From an uncultured Bacteroidales bacterium (lineage in GTDB: Bacteria; Bacteroidota; Bacteroidia; Bacteroidales; Marinilabiliaceae): a DNA stretch of 28,131 nt. Of this stretch, positions 8,010-16,266 are shown one piece after another. Location: NCBI GenBank assembly GCA_934699135.1, contig CAKUVM010000020.1, positions 1 through 28,131 of the forward strand, in the 5' to 3' direction. The notes under the pieces were generated by a model. That model did no database searches and was not told the DNA's origin. It was given only the letters and a program-made list of their open reading frames with translations. The position numbers and the translations under genes are program-made. Numbering within the stretch: position 1 is the first letter of the stretch; each line of letters begins with the position of its first letter.

Positions 8010-8885
8010 ATGCCCACGCCCGTATCTGCCGCCATATTGAGCCTGCTCCACGAGCATGACTGCGTGATTGTCCCCGGCCTTGGGGCTTTCATCACGCGGA
8101 GGGTGGCCGCCGAATATGACGAGAGGCGCGGCCTGATGCTGCCACCATCAAAAGAGGTGGCTTTCAACGCGGACATCCGCCACTCCGACGGCATCTTGGC
8201 CGATTACCTGGCGCAAGCCGATGGCGAGGACTACACCGCGGCCATGCGCCGCGTCGAGGCCTTTGCGGCCGACGTGTCTCGCCGCGCGGCGGCGGGCGAC
8301 GTGGTGCTGTTGCCTCGGCTCGGCTCGATCTCCATCATTGAGGGGCGCATGGTCTTCGAGCCGGCGCAGGGCCTCAACGTGCTCGTTGAGAGCTACGGCC
8401 TCTCGCCCGTGGCGGCGCGTCAGGCCCGCTCGCGGCACATTGGCATGGTGGCCAGGTCCGAGGTTCGCAGGGTGGCGGCTTCCGTGGCCGCCGTGGCCGC
8501 GTTGCTGCTCATCTCGCCGCGCACTGGCGACCCTGCTTTCGTCAGGGCCGATATGCTGGCATCCGCCATCCCCGCCCCCGCTCCCGTCACGGAGACTCCG
8601 CAGGCCGTGGCCGAGGTGGCTGCCGAGGCCGAGACTTTAGCGCCGCCAATGCGGCGGACGTTCTGTCTCGTGGTGGCCTCTTTCCTAACCAGGCAGGAGG
8701 CGCGGGACTATGTGGCCTCAATGCGCGCCCGAGGGGTGGACGACCTCTCCATTCTCGACTATGAGGGCCGCTGCCGCGTCATTGCCGCCACTTTTGAAGA
8801 CGAGGGCAAGGCCAAGGCCGCGAGCCGAGACTTGCGCTCTCTCCAGGGCTTTGAGAAGGCCTGGGTGCTGAAAGTGGAGCAATAG
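8010..8885 (+). CDS. HU-like DNA-binding domain / SPOR domain membrane protein
   Basis: The N-terminal region (LLHEHDCVIVPGLGAFITRR, then VAFNADIRHSDGILADYLA) matches the HU-like CCDC81-type domain of Bacteroidota proteins. A single hydrophobic segment follows (SVAAVAALLLISP). The C-terminal ~75 residues (CLVVASFLTRQEARDYV to WVLKVEQ) look like a SPOR domain, a family that binds denuded peptidoglycan at division sites. The likely topology is the HU-like domain in the cytoplasm and SPOR in the periplasm, linking the cell interior to the wall. I place the start at ATG 8010, 23 bases after cysS. An in-frame start at 7971 would add 13 atypical residues and overlap cysS by 16 bases. HU-like/SPOR fusions are known in this phylum but their role is poorly defined. 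Confidence 0.82.
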   Translation: MPTPVSAAILSLLHEHDCVIVPGLGAFITRRVAAEYDERRGLMLPPSKEVAFNADIRHSDGILADYLAQADGEDYTAAMRRVEAFAADVSRRAAAGDVVLLPRLGSISIIEGRMVFEPAQGLNVLVESYGLSPVAARQARSRHIGMVARSEVRRVAASVAAVAALLLISPRTGDPAFVRADMLASAIPAPAPVTETPQAVAEVAAEAETLAPPMRRTFCLVVASFLTRQEARDYVASMRARGVDDLSILDYEGRCRVIAATFEDEGKAKAASRDLRSLQGFEKAWVLKVEQ

Positions 8886-8924
8886 GGTCAACGTGTGGGA
8901 ATGTCTATACGCGATAATAAAATT

Positions 8925-9719
8925 ATGCCCATGAGCATCAATATCTGGGGTCGCCCGCTGGCGGCGGCCGCGTGCCTGGCTTTGAGCCTGTCGCTGTCTG
9001 GCTGCGCCGTGTCATCGGGCTCGGCTTCCGCATTGTCGTCTCTCAGAGGCTCTGTGGCGGGGTCTGGAGCATTGTCTCAGGCCGAGGTGGCCGCGGGCCT
9101 CAAAGAGGCGCTCAACATTGGCATCAGCACTGGCGTCAAGGTCCTCTCTGCCAATAATGGCTATTACAATGACTTGGCCACGCGCATAGGACTCCCGCCT
9201 GAGGCCAAGATAATAACGCAAAACGTGGCCAAGCTCCCTGGCGGCCAGGCTCTCGTCACCAAAGTGGTGAAAAACATCAACGCCGCGGCCTCCGACGCCG
9301 CCACCAACGCGGTGCCAATCTTCGCCTCGGCCCTCACCAGCATGACCATAAACGACGCCATGGGAATCTTGAAGAGCAAAGGGACGGCCGCCACCGAATA
9401 TTTCAAGACAAAGACCAAAGCCCCGCTCAAAGCGCTCTTCGGCGGCTACATTGACAAGTCGGTCAATAAGAAACTCATTGGCGACGTCTCTCCGCAGTCT
9501 TGCTGGAACAGCATGACGAGCGAATGGAACCAGGTGGCCTCCTCCACCGTGGGGCGCGTGGCCGGCCTCACCACCGTCAAGACCAACCTTACGGACTATC
9601 TCACCGATAAGGCCGTGGACGGAATATATTATAAGGTGGGTGAGCAGGAGAAGAAGATTCGCTCCGACGCCCGCGAGCGCACCTCGGCCTTGCTCAAGAA
9701 AGTCTTCGCCAGGCAATAG
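8925..9719 (+). CDS. DUF4197-family lipoprotein
   Basis: A short basic N-region and a hydrophobic stretch lead to the lipobox LSGC, so the mature protein should start with a lipidated Cys. The body is alpha-helical and matches the DUF4197 pattern: ALKEAL-type start (GLKEALNIGISTGV), YYNDLATRIGLPPEAKI, SMTINDAMGILK, ATEYFKTKT, and the closing DGIYYKVGEQEKKIRSDAR. No biochemical function is established for this family that I know of. The reading frame can be extended to GTG 8895 or ATG 8901, but ATG 8925 or 8931 gives a better lipoprotein signal peptide. It ends 6 bases before the next gene, so the two are almost certainly co-transcribed. Confidence 0.85.
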   Translation: MPMSINIWGRPLAAAACLALSLSLSGCAVSSGSASALSSLRGSVAGSGALSQAEVAAGLKEALNIGISTGVKVLSANNGYYNDLATRIGLPPEAKIITQNVAKLPGGQALVTKVVKNINAAASDAATNAVPIFASALTSMTINDAMGILKSKGTAATEYFKTKTKAPLKALFGGYIDKSVNKKLIGDVSPQSCWNSMTSEWNQVASSTVGRVAGLTTVKTNLTDYLTDKAVDGIYYKVGEQEKKIRSDARERTSALLKKVFARQ

Positions 9720-9725
9720 GCCAGC

Positions 9726-10913
9726 ATGAGGTTTCTGTCTGCTATCATTGCCTCCGCGGTGGCCGCCGTCTTCCCCGCTGCCGGCCTCTTGGCCCAGGCC
9801 GACGGCCTCTTTGACGACCTTGCGCACGCGGGCAGGTATGAGGTGGGAGACGAAGACTGGCTTTGGAACTTTGGGGCTGGTCTGGATGCCGCGTTCTTTT
9901 TCAAGAACAACGAATATTTCTCACCCCATATTGAGGGCTACACCCTTGTGGGCTATCAGGTGCGCCCCACGGTGAGCTACGCCTTGTTGCCCGATCTCAC
10001 CCTCACGGCCGGCCTGCAAGCCCTGCGCTACGGTGGCACCGAGAGTGCGACCTACGTCCGTCCGCACTTCGCCGTCAAGTGGCAGGCCACGGAGTGGCTG
10101 GGCGTGCAGGCCGGCTCATTGCCCGGCTTGGCCTCCCACCCGCAACACGAGGCCATACAAGACCCTGAGGGACAGCTCACAGAGAAGCCCGAGTTCGGGG
10201 CGCAGCTGTGGATCTCACGCCCGCGGCTGAGCGGCTCCGTGTGGCTCAATTGGCGCAAATTCATATTTATGGGAGACACTGTGCCGGAGCGTTTCACGGC
10301 GGGGGTGTCTCTCACCCTGGGATCGCGGGGCAAGGCGGGCTCGTGCTTTTTCTCCATGCCCGTCAGCTTGGCCTTTGACCACATAGGCGGCCAGATAAGC
10401 GACTACCCTGACACCATGCAGAGCATGGCCAACATCGGATTCTCGCCCACGCTCAACGTGGAGCGTGACCATTGGCGCTTTGTCCAGAGGCTCTCATTCT
10501 CGCTTCATATGCTTGGCTTCCACGCCATGGCGGGGTCCGAGGTTCGTCCTTTTTCAGACGGCGCGGCCATAAGCCCCGAGGCGCGCCTCACGGCCAAGTA
10601 CCTTCAGGCCAATTTGGCATGGTATCACGCCAACGACTTCTATGCGCCCCATGGCAATCCGCTCTTCTCTTCGGTCTCTAACTTCGACCCGGCCTACTAT
10701 GCCGGCAAGCGAGACTTGGTGGTCTTTGGGGCGTCGTTCGTCAAGGCGCTGGGTGGCATCGGCAGGTTCGCGTTCGACGCCAAGGGTTACCTCGACGCCC
10801 GCGCCTCTCGCCTCGACTATTCTTACGGCTTCACCTTCGTCCTCACGCCCGGCCTGTGCAGGGTCCACGCTCCTTTCCGCCGCGAATATGGGGCGAAGAC
10901 GAGCCAGGAGTGA
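9726..10913 (+). CDS. Uncharacterised outer-membrane beta-barrel protein
   Basis: The protein has 395 residues. A signal peptide (residues 1-23, cleavage near LLA|QADG) is followed by amphipathic aromatic-rich strands typical of a barrel, for example FFFKNNEYFSPHIEGYTLVG, LWISRPRLSGSVWLNWRKF and ASRLDYSYGFTFVLTPG. I recognise the general pattern (NNEYF..., a short-loop region near SLPGLASHP, then WLNW) from conserved hypothetical Bacteroidota proteins but know no assigned function. The tight 6-base junction with the DUF4197 lipoprotein suggests a functional pair at the outer membrane. It could alternatively be a porin-like or carbohydrate-binding barrel; the sequence alone does not decide. 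Confidence 0.7.
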   Translation: MRFLSAIIASAVAAVFPAAGLLAQADGLFDDLAHAGRYEVGDEDWLWNFGAGLDAAFFFKNNEYFSPHIEGYTLVGYQVRPTVSYALLPDLTLTAGLQALRYGGTESATYVRPHFAVKWQATEWLGVQAGSLPGLASHPQHEAIQDPEGQLTEKPEFGAQLWISRPRLSGSVWLNWRKFIFMGDTVPERFTAGVSLTLGSRGKAGSCFFSMPVSLAFDHIGGQISDYPDTMQSMANIGFSPTLNVERDHWRFVQRLSFSLHMLGFHAMAGSEVRPFSDGAAISPEARLTAKYLQANLAWYHANDFYAPHGNPLFSSVSNFDPAYYAGKRDLVVFGASFVKALGGIGRFAFDAKGYLDARASRLDYSYGFTFVLTPGLCRVHAPFRREYGAKTSQE

Positions 10914-10933
10914 CACCGGCGGTGGGACGCGGA

Positions 10934-10964
10934 TTGGCTTTTACCCCCATTTTTGCTAACTTAG
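10934..10964 (+). promoter_or_regulatory. Candidate tyrS promoter (TTGG, 19-base spacer, TAACTTAG)
   Basis: A -33-like TTGG (10934-10937) lies exactly 19 bases before a -7-like TAACTTAG (10957-10964). Each differs from the consensus (TTTG; TAnnTTTG) at one position. The predicted start would leave about a 30-base leader before the ATG at 11002. Confidence 0.58.
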
Positions 10965-11001
10965 CACGGAATCATTTATACATCCACTCTTAAATACTTC
11001 G

Positions 11002-12288
11002 ATGAATTTTGTAGAGGAGCTAAAGTGGCGCGGCATGGTCCACTCCATGATGCCAGGCACAGAGGAGCAACTTCAAAAGGAGATGACGACGGCCTACGTG
11101 GGCATCGACCCTACGGCCGATTCGCTTCACATTGGTCACTTGGTCAGCATTATGCTGCTCAAGCACTTGCAGGCCGCCGGCCATAAGCCCATCGCGCTGG
11201 TGGGCGGCGCCACGGGCATGATTGGCGACCCCTCAATGAAGAGCGCCGAGCGCAACCTGCTAGACGAGCCCACGCTCAACCACAACGTGGCGTGCATCAA
11301 GAAGCAATTGGAGCGTTTCCTCGACTTCGACTCCAAAGAGCCCAACGCCGCCATCTTGGTCAACAACTATGACTGGATGAAGAACTACACGTTCATCAAC
11401 TTCATCCGCGACATAGGCAAGCACATAACCGTCAACTACATGATGGCCAAGGACTCTGTCAAGAAACGCCTCAGCCAGGAGAGCCGCGAGGGCATGTCTT
11501 TCACCGAGTTCTCTTACCAGCTCATGCAGGGCTACGACTTCCTCTACCTCAACCAACACTACAACTGCAAGCTCCAGCTTGGCGGCTCTGACCAGTGGGG
11601 CAACATCACCACCGGCACTGAGCTGATCCGCCGCACGACAGACGGCGAGGCCTTCGCGCTCGTCTGCCCCCTCATAACCAAGGCCGACGGCGGCAAATTT
11701 GGCAAGACAGAGAGCGGAAACATCTGGCTAGACGCCGAGAAGACGAGCCCCTACAAGTTCTACCAGTTCTGGCTCAACACATCCGATGCCGACGCGGAGC
11801 GATATATCAAGATATTCACCATGCTCTCCATCGATGAGATTGAGGCTCTCGTCCGTCAGCAGGCCGAGGATCCCGGTCTCCGCCCCTTGCAAAAACGCCT
11901 GGCCGAGGAGATGACCGTCATGGTCCATGGCCGCGAGGCACTGGACGCGGCCATCGAGGCCAGCCAGATTCTCTTTGGCAAAGGCTCCACGGAGACACTC
12001 CGCAAGATGGATGAGCAGACGTTCCTCTCCGTCTTCGAGGGCGTGCCCACATTCGAGGTGAGCCGCGGCGTCTTGGCCGCCGGTGTGCCCGTGGCCGACC
12101 TGCTCACCACCCATGCCGCGGTGTTCCCCTCCAAGAGCGAGCTGAGGCGAAACGTGGCCGGCCTCCAGGTGAACAAGCAGAAAGTCTCGGCTCCGGAAGA
12201 AGTAGTGGACTCCTCCGCCCTGCTCGATGAGAAGTACATCCTCATTCAGAAAGGCAAGAAAAACTTCTATATCATTGTGGCCAAGTAG
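11002..12288 (+). CDS. tyrS: Tyrosyl-tRNA synthetase
   Basis: The enzyme charges tRNA-Tyr in the cytoplasm. The 428-residue length fits the bacterial TyrRS class with a C-terminal S4-like domain. The HIGH motif is HIGH at 43-46 (YVGIDPTADSLHIGHLVS). The second signature is KFGKT at 232-236 followed by ESG, the usual TyrRS variant of KMSKS. The tRNA/amino-acid region has YDFLYLNQHYNCKLQLGGSDQWGN. The C-terminal ~80 residues (EVSRGVLAAGVPVADLL, SELRRNVAGLQVNKQKV) form the RNA-binding S4 domain. The gene has its own promoter and converges on typA through a shared terminator. Confidence 0.97.
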   Translation: MNFVEELKWRGMVHSMMPGTEEQLQKEMTTAYVGIDPTADSLHIGHLVSIMLLKHLQAAGHKPIALVGGATGMIGDPSMKSAERNLLDEPTLNHNVACIKKQLERFLDFDSKEPNAAILVNNYDWMKNYTFINFIRDIGKHITVNYMMAKDSVKKRLSQESREGMSFTEFSYQLMQGYDFLYLNQHYNCKLQLGGSDQWGNITTGTELIRRTTDGEAFALVCPLITKADGGKFGKTESGNIWLDAEKTSPYKFYQFWLNTSDADAERYIKIFTMLSIDEIEALVRQQAEDPGLRPLQKRLAEEMTVMVHGREALDAAIEASQILFGKGSTETLRKMDEQTFLSVFEGVPTFEVSRGVLAAGVPVADLLTTHAAVFPSKSELRRNVAGLQVNKQKVSAPEEVVDSSALLDEKYILIQKGKKNFYIIVAK

Positions 12289-12313
12289 GCCTCTCGCCAC
12301 TGGCCTAAAAGTC

Positions 12314-12354
12314 AAAATTCCCGCCGCTCCGTAATAGAGTGGCGGGAATTTTTT
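12314..12354. terminator. Bidirectional intrinsic terminator between tyrS and typA
   Basis: A 12-bp stem pairs 12314-12325 (AAAATTCCCGCC) with 12341-12352, extendable inward by four weaker pairs. It is followed by T residues on + (12349-12354) and, because the left arm begins with A residues, by T residues on - as well. It can therefore serve both convergent genes. Confidence 0.85.
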
Positions 12355-12395
12355 GCCTCTATGGCTTCGCTGCGGGCTTTTTGGGGAGAAGAGCA

Positions 12396-12427
12396 GCCCC
12401 CGAGGGACGCAATGATCCCTCGGGGGC
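12396..12427. terminator. Second strong hairpin next to the typA 3' end
   Basis: A 12-bp perfect stem pairs 12396-12407 with 12416-12427 around an 8-base loop, 27 bases beyond the typA stop codon. No T-run follows on either strand, so it may protect the mRNA 3' end or assist termination at the next hairpin. Confidence 0.5.
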
Positions 12428-12453
12428 CGCCTGTCTGGGTGTCAGAAGAAAAT

Positions 12454-14286
12454 TTATTGCTCGCTCTGCGCTGCTTTCTGCACCTTCTTGCGGTCTGCCT
12501 CGTTGAGCAGAATCTTGCGCAGGCGCATGGCGTGCGGGGTCACCTCCACATACTCATCGCCCTGGATATATTCCAGAGCCTCCTCGAGGCTGAAGATGAC
12601 GGGCGGGGCCAAATGAACGGCGTCGTCAGAGCTCTTGGAGCGCATGTTGGTGAGCTTCTTGCTCTTGCAGACGTTGATTACGATGTCGCCCTCGCGGGTG
12701 TTCTCGCCAACCACCTGGCCGGCGTACACCTCGTCTTGCGGGCTGATGAAGAATTTGCCGTGGTCTTGGAGCTTGTCTAGTGAGTAGGCGTAGGCCGTGC
12801 CGCCCTCCATGGCAATGAGTGAGCCGTTGGTGCGCTTGTCAATGTGCCCCTTCCACGGCTCGAAACCCATGAGGCGGTGCGCCATCACGGCCTCGCCCGC
12901 CGTGGCGGTCATGAGGGTGGTGCGCAGGCCTATGATGCCGCGGCTCGGAATCTTGAAGTCTTGGTGGATTCGGTCTCCATGACGCTCCATGTTGATCAGC
13001 TCGCCCTTGCGCTGCGTCACCAGCTCAATGCTCTTGCCGGAGCAGTCTTCGGGCAGGTCTATGGTCAGCTCCTCCACAGGCTCGCACTTCTGGCCGTCAA
13101 TCTCTTTGACAATCACTTGCGGCTGACCCACTTGCAGCTCATAGCCCTCGCGGCGCATGGTCTCAACGAGCACAGAGAGGTGCAGCACGCCGCGGCCGTA
13201 GACGTTCCACGCGTCGGCGCGGTCGGTCTCCTCCACCCTCAGGGCAAGGTTCTTCTCCAACTCCTTGTAGAGGCGGTCCTTGATGTGGCGGCTGGTGACG
13301 AACTTGCCGTCTTTGCCGAAGAAAGGCGAGTTGTTTATGGTGAAGAGCATAGACATGGTCGGCTCGTCAATGGCAATGGTCGGCAGCGGCTCTGGGTTGA
13401 GGGCGTCTGCCACGGTGTCCCCGATGTCGAAACTGTCAAAGCCCACAATGGCGCAGATGTCTCCGCAGCCCACGCGGTCCACCTTCTGCTTGCCCATGCC
13501 GTCATAGACATACAGCTCCTTGATCTTCTGGCGGACAATCTTGCCGTCGCGCTTGCACAGGCTCACGTCCATGCCCGCCTTCAACTCGCCGCGGTGCACC
13601 CGGCCCACGGCGATGCGGCCCGTGTAGGAAGAGTACTCCATGCTGGTGATGAGCAGCTGCGTGGTGCCCTCGTTCACGGGGGGGGCGGGGATGTATTTGA
13701 TTATGGCCTCGAAGACTGCGTCGATGTTGTCGGTCTTGTGCTTCCAGTCGGTGCTCATCCAGTTCTCTTTGGCCGAGCCGTAGACCGTGGGGAAGTCTAG
13801 CTGCTGCTCCGTGGCGCCGAGCGAGAACATGAGGTCAAACACGGCCTCGTTCACCTCCTCCGGGCGGCAGTTGGGCTTGTCCACCTTGTTGATGACAACA
13901 ATGGGCTTGAGGCCAATCTTTATGGCCTTCTCCAGCACAAAACGCGTTTGTGGCATGGGGCCCTCGAACGCGTCGACGAGCAGCAGGCAACCGTCAGCCA
14001 TGTTAAGGACGCGCTCCACCTCGCCGCCAAAGTCGGAGTGACCCGGGGTGTCTATTATGTTGATCTTATAGCCCCCCCAGTTGACGGCGCAGTTCTTCGC
14101 CAAGATCGTGATGCCGCGCTCGCGCTCTAGCTCGTTGTTGTCCATCAGCAGGTCGCCCACCTGCTGGTTCTCCCTGAAGGTCTTGGCGGCCTTGAGCATC
14201 TTGTCCACCAGGGTGGTTTTGCCGTGGTCTACGTGGGCGATGATGGCCACGTTCCTGATCTTTGTGCTATTATCAGCTACTGACAT
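12454..14286 (-). CDS. typA: Ribosome-binding GTPase TypA/BipA
   Basis: This is a translational GTPase of the EF-G-like family that acts on ribosomes and is tied to stress adaptation and 50S assembly. The 610-residue length is typical. The G domain starts with AHVDHGKTTLVDKM (P-loop at 17-25), followed by the switch/G2 region ERERGITILAKN, the G3 motif DTPGHSDFGGEVERVL, and the G4 motif NKVDKP. Later features are the EF-G-like domains and the TypA-specific C-terminal domain (SRGIIGLRTTLMTATAGEAVM, GPWK-type FEPWKGH). The start is the ATG whose complement is at 14284-14286, 43 bases after a good -7 box on the minus strand. Confidence 0.97.
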   Translation of the reverse strand: MSVADNSTKIRNVAIIAHVDHGKTTLVDKMLKAAKTFRENQQVGDLLMDNNELERERGITILAKNCAVNWGGYKINIIDTPGHSDFGGEVERVLNMADGCLLLVDAFEGPMPQTRFVLEKAIKIGLKPIVVINKVDKPNCRPEEVNEAVFDLMFSLGATEQQLDFPTVYGSAKENWMSTDWKHKTDNIDAVFEAIIKYIPAPPVNEGTTQLLITSMEYSSYTGRIAVGRVHRGELKAGMDVSLCKRDGKIVRQKIKELYVYDGMGKQKVDRVGCGDICAIVGFDSFDIGDTVADALNPEPLPTIAIDEPTMSMLFTINNSPFFGKDGKFVTSRHIKDRLYKELEKNLALRVEETDRADAWNVYGRGVLHLSVLVETMRREGYELQVGQPQVIVKEIDGQKCEPVEELTIDLPEDCSGKSIELVTQRKGELINMERHGDRIHQDFKIPSRGIIGLRTTLMTATAGEAVMAHRLMGFEPWKGHIDKRTNGSLIAMEGGTAYAYSLDKLQDHGKFFISPQDEVYAGQVVGENTREGDIVINVCKSKKLTNMRSKSSDDAVHLAPPVIFSLEEALEYIQGDEYVEVTPHAMRLRKILLNEADRKKVQKAAQSEQ

Positions 14287-14328
14287 ATGTATTTAATACG
14301 TGTTCTTCGTCTCTGTTATCAGATGTCA

Positions 14329-14362
14329 CAAAAGTAGCTATTCCAACGTTTTGAGTTGCAAA
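14329..14362 (-). promoter_or_regulatory. typA promoter (TTTG, 22-base spacer, TACTTTTG)
   Basis: Read on the minus strand, TACTTTTG (14336 down to 14329) is a perfect TAnnTTTG -7 box, with TTTG (14362 down to 14359) upstream. The spacer of 22 bases is one longer than usual. A transcript would start about 35 bases before the typA ATG. Confidence 0.62.
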
Positions 14363-14443
14363 ACTCCTTGTTAAAGTTTCCTTTATGGGGCGCGGCGCCC
14401 GCGGCATGTGGGCGCGGGATGATGGCGGTTCTGTTTTTTTTGC

Positions 14444-14451
14444 TAATTTCG
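14444..14451 (+). promoter_or_regulatory. Candidate -7 box of the Wbp-type operon, TAATTTCG
   Basis: One mismatch to TAnnTTTG, preceded by a run of eight T residues and GC. No good -33 element is visible. The predicted leader of roughly 70 bases contains a run of nine C (14495-14503) before the first gene. Confidence 0.5.
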
Positions 14452-14494
14452 TCCCGCAACAGGGTGGGTTCCCTCTTAATACATACGGGTTCTA

Positions 14495-14503
14495 CCCCCC
14501 CCC
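14495..14503 (+). repeat. Homopolymer C9 tract in the operon leader
   Basis: Nine consecutive C residues lie 21 bases before the TTG start (39 before the alternative ATG) and about 45 bases after the -7 box. Being untranslated, a change in length would alter the leader but not the reading frame. Confidence 0.8.
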
Positions 14504-14524
14504 GTTAATTAGACGCTTTTTAAA

Positions 14525-15661
14525 TTGAGGGATAAGGTAGAAATGGTGGACTTGGCAGCAGTCCACTCCAGGCTCGGCTCGCAGCTGACGGAGGCGTTGA
14601 CCAGGGTGGCGATGAGCGGTCGCTACATCCGCGGGGTCGAGGTGGCCATGTTGGAGGGCGAGCTGGCTCGGTATGCGGGCTCTCGCCACGCCCTCACGTG
14701 CGCCAACGGCACAGAGGCCATCCAGATAGCATTGATGGCCCTTGGCCTGGAGCCTGGCGACGAGGTCATAACACCATCTTTCTCTTTCATATCTGCCGCC
14801 GAAGCGGCCAAGCTGCTAGGCCTCAAAGTAGTCTTCGCCGACATCGACCCCGACACTTTCAATATTGACCCGCGGAGCGCGGAGAGCCTCATAACGCCTC
14901 GCACGCGCGCCATCATCCCCGCGCACCTCTTTGGCCGCATGGCGCCCATGGAGCCGCTGCTGGACATGGCCCGCAGGCACGGCCTGGCCGTGGTGGAAGA
15001 CGGGGCCCAGGCCTTTGGGGCGGAGCAGCAGGTCGACGGGAGGCGCCGCAAGGCCTGCTCGGTCGGCACAATTGGCTGCACATCTTTCTTCCCCACCAAA
15101 AACCTGGGTTGCATGGGAGACGGGGGCGCGGTCTTTACGGACGACGACACCCTGGCCGCCCGCATGGCCGAGATTGCCGCCCACGGGGCCAAGCGAAAAT
15201 ATCACAGCGAGGTAGTCGGCCTCAACAGCCGGCTAGACGAGATCCAGGCCGCAGTCTTGCGCATCAAGCTGCGTCATCTTGACGAATACATAAGCCGCCG
15301 ACGGGCCGCGGCGCTGGCCTATCGCAAAGCGTTGGCCGGAAACGACTTCTTCATCTGCCCAGCCGACGCCGACGGCCACACTTTCAATCAGTTCACGATG
15401 AGGGTGAACTATGGCTGCCGCGACGACGTGCGTCAGTTCTTGGAGCAAGGCGGCATAAGCTCCATGGTCTACTTCCCCGAACCCATACACCGTCAGCCCG
15501 TCTTCGGGCTGACCGCCGTCAGCCTGCCGCGGACCGATGAGGCCGTGGCGCAAGTGCTGTCGCTGCCCATGCACAGCGAGCTGGACGCGGCCGACGTGGC
15601 CGCCGTCACTGGCCGCTTGGCGCAGTGGCACATTGGAGCGCAGAGGGAGGTGGCGCGGTGA
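14525..15661 (+). CDS. wbpE: WbpE-type PLP aminotransferase (DegT/DnrJ/EryC1/StrS family)
   Basis: The likely reaction is glutamate-dependent amination of the 3-keto group of UDP-2-acetamido-3-keto-glucuronic acid (EC 2.6.1.98 type). Family motifs are clear: YIRGVEVAMLEGELARYAG, CANGTEAIQIALMALGL, PSFSFISAAEA, VVEDGAQAFGA, and the PLP-binding Lys192 in FFPTKNLGCMGDGG. The product is assigned from the family plus the three neighbouring genes of the same pathway. The start is either TTG 14525 (MRDKVEMVDL, similar to the N-termini of Bacteroidota relatives) or ATG 14543. The stop overlaps the next start by 4 bases (GTGA). In P. gingivalis a WbpE-type aminotransferase (PorR) is needed for A-LPS and T9SS cargo attachment. 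Confidence 0.85.
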   Translation: MRDKVEMVDLAAVHSRLGSQLTEALTRVAMSGRYIRGVEVAMLEGELARYAGSRHALTCANGTEAIQIALMALGLEPGDEVITPSFSFISAAEAAKLLGLKVVFADIDPDTFNIDPRSAESLITPRTRAIIPAHLFGRMAPMEPLLDMARRHGLAVVEDGAQAFGAEQQVDGRRRKACSVGTIGCTSFFPTKNLGCMGDGGAVFTDDDTLAARMAEIAAHGAKRKYHSEVVGLNSRLDEIQAAVLRIKLRHLDEYISRRRAAALAYRKALAGNDFFICPADADGHTFNQFTMRVNYGCRDDVRQFLEQGGISSMVYFPEPIHRQPVFGLTAVSLPRTDEAVAQVLSLPMHSELDAADVAAVTGRLAQWHIGAQREVAR

Positions 15662-16266
15662 CGGCTTTCAAGGCCCACCCCACGGCCGTGATCGACCCGG
15701 GGAGCGTTGTCGGAGACGACACCGTGGTGTGGCACTTCTGCCACCTTGTGGGCGGGTGCCGCGTGGGGGCGCGCTGCTCTTTGGGGCAAAACGTGGTGGT
15801 GATGTCTTCCGCCGTGGTGGGAGACGGGTGCCGAATCCAGAACAACGTCTCGGTCTTCGACGGCGTGAGGTTGGAAGACGACGTCTTCGTGGGTCCCTCG
15901 GTGGTCTTCACCAACGTGCTTAACCCTCGCGCCTTCGTCTGCCGCAAGGGCGAGTATAGGCCCACGCTCATAAAGCGCGGCGCGTCAATAGGGGCCAACT
16001 CCACCATCGTGTGCGGTGTCGTGGTGGGCGAATACGCCCTCGTGGGGGCGGGCAGCGTGGTCACGAAAGACGTGCAGCCCTACGCCCTCGTTGTGGGCAA
16101 CCCCGCCCGCAGGGTGGGGTGGGTGTCTCGCCTGGGTCATAAGCTCCGCTTCGGGGCGGACGGCGCGGCCCGTTGCCCAGAGTCCGGCGAGGCCTACGCC
16201 CTCAGCGAAGATGGCGAGGCCGTGGCCCCCGTTTCTTCAGCCAGTCAAACGAAAACCAAGTTATGA
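15658..16266 (+). CDS. wbpD: WbpD-type N-acetyltransferase (left-handed beta-helix)
   Basis: The likely reaction is acetyl-CoA-dependent acetylation of the 3-amino group of UDP-2-acetamido-3-amino-glucuronic acid (EC 2.3.1.201 type). Hexapeptide-repeat turns run through the protein from AVIDPGSVVGDDTVVWHFCH to VVGEYALVGAGSVVTKDV, and the end has VVGNPARRVGWVS, typical of WbpD/WlbB. I use the GTG at 15658, which overlaps the upstream stop by 4 bases and gives the family N-terminus (FKAHPTAVIDPG). An ATG at 15625 would add 11 residues inside the upstream gene. The last ~45 residues (HKLRFGADGAARCPESGEAY) look like the usual short tail with a Cys. The gene overlaps the next start as ATGA. Confidence 0.84.
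   Translation: MTAFKAHPTAVIDPGSVVGDDTVVWHFCHLVGGCRVGARCSLGQNVVVMSSAVVGDGCRIQNNVSVFDGVRLEDDVFVGPSVVFTNVLNPRAFVCRKGEYRPTLIKRGASIGANSTIVCGVVVGEYALVGAGSVVTKDVQPYALVVGNPARRVGWVSRLGHKLRFGADGAARCPESGEAYALSEDGEAVAPVSSASQTKTKL

Noticed and set aside
12844..13800. 318-residue open frame antisense to typA
   Set aside because: typA is unmistakable on the other strand, and this frame is His/Leu/Ala-rich with no domain.
14398..14418. CCCGCG/CGCGGG hairpin between typA and the sugar operon
   Set aside because: It is a possible 6-bp stem without a T-run and between divergent promoters, so I do not call it a terminator.
16173..16262. N-terminal extension of the WbpB-type gene to the ATG at 16173
   Set aside because: The extra 30 residues are Arg-rich read-through of the upstream gene; the Rossmann start fits ATG 16263 with a 4-base overlap.
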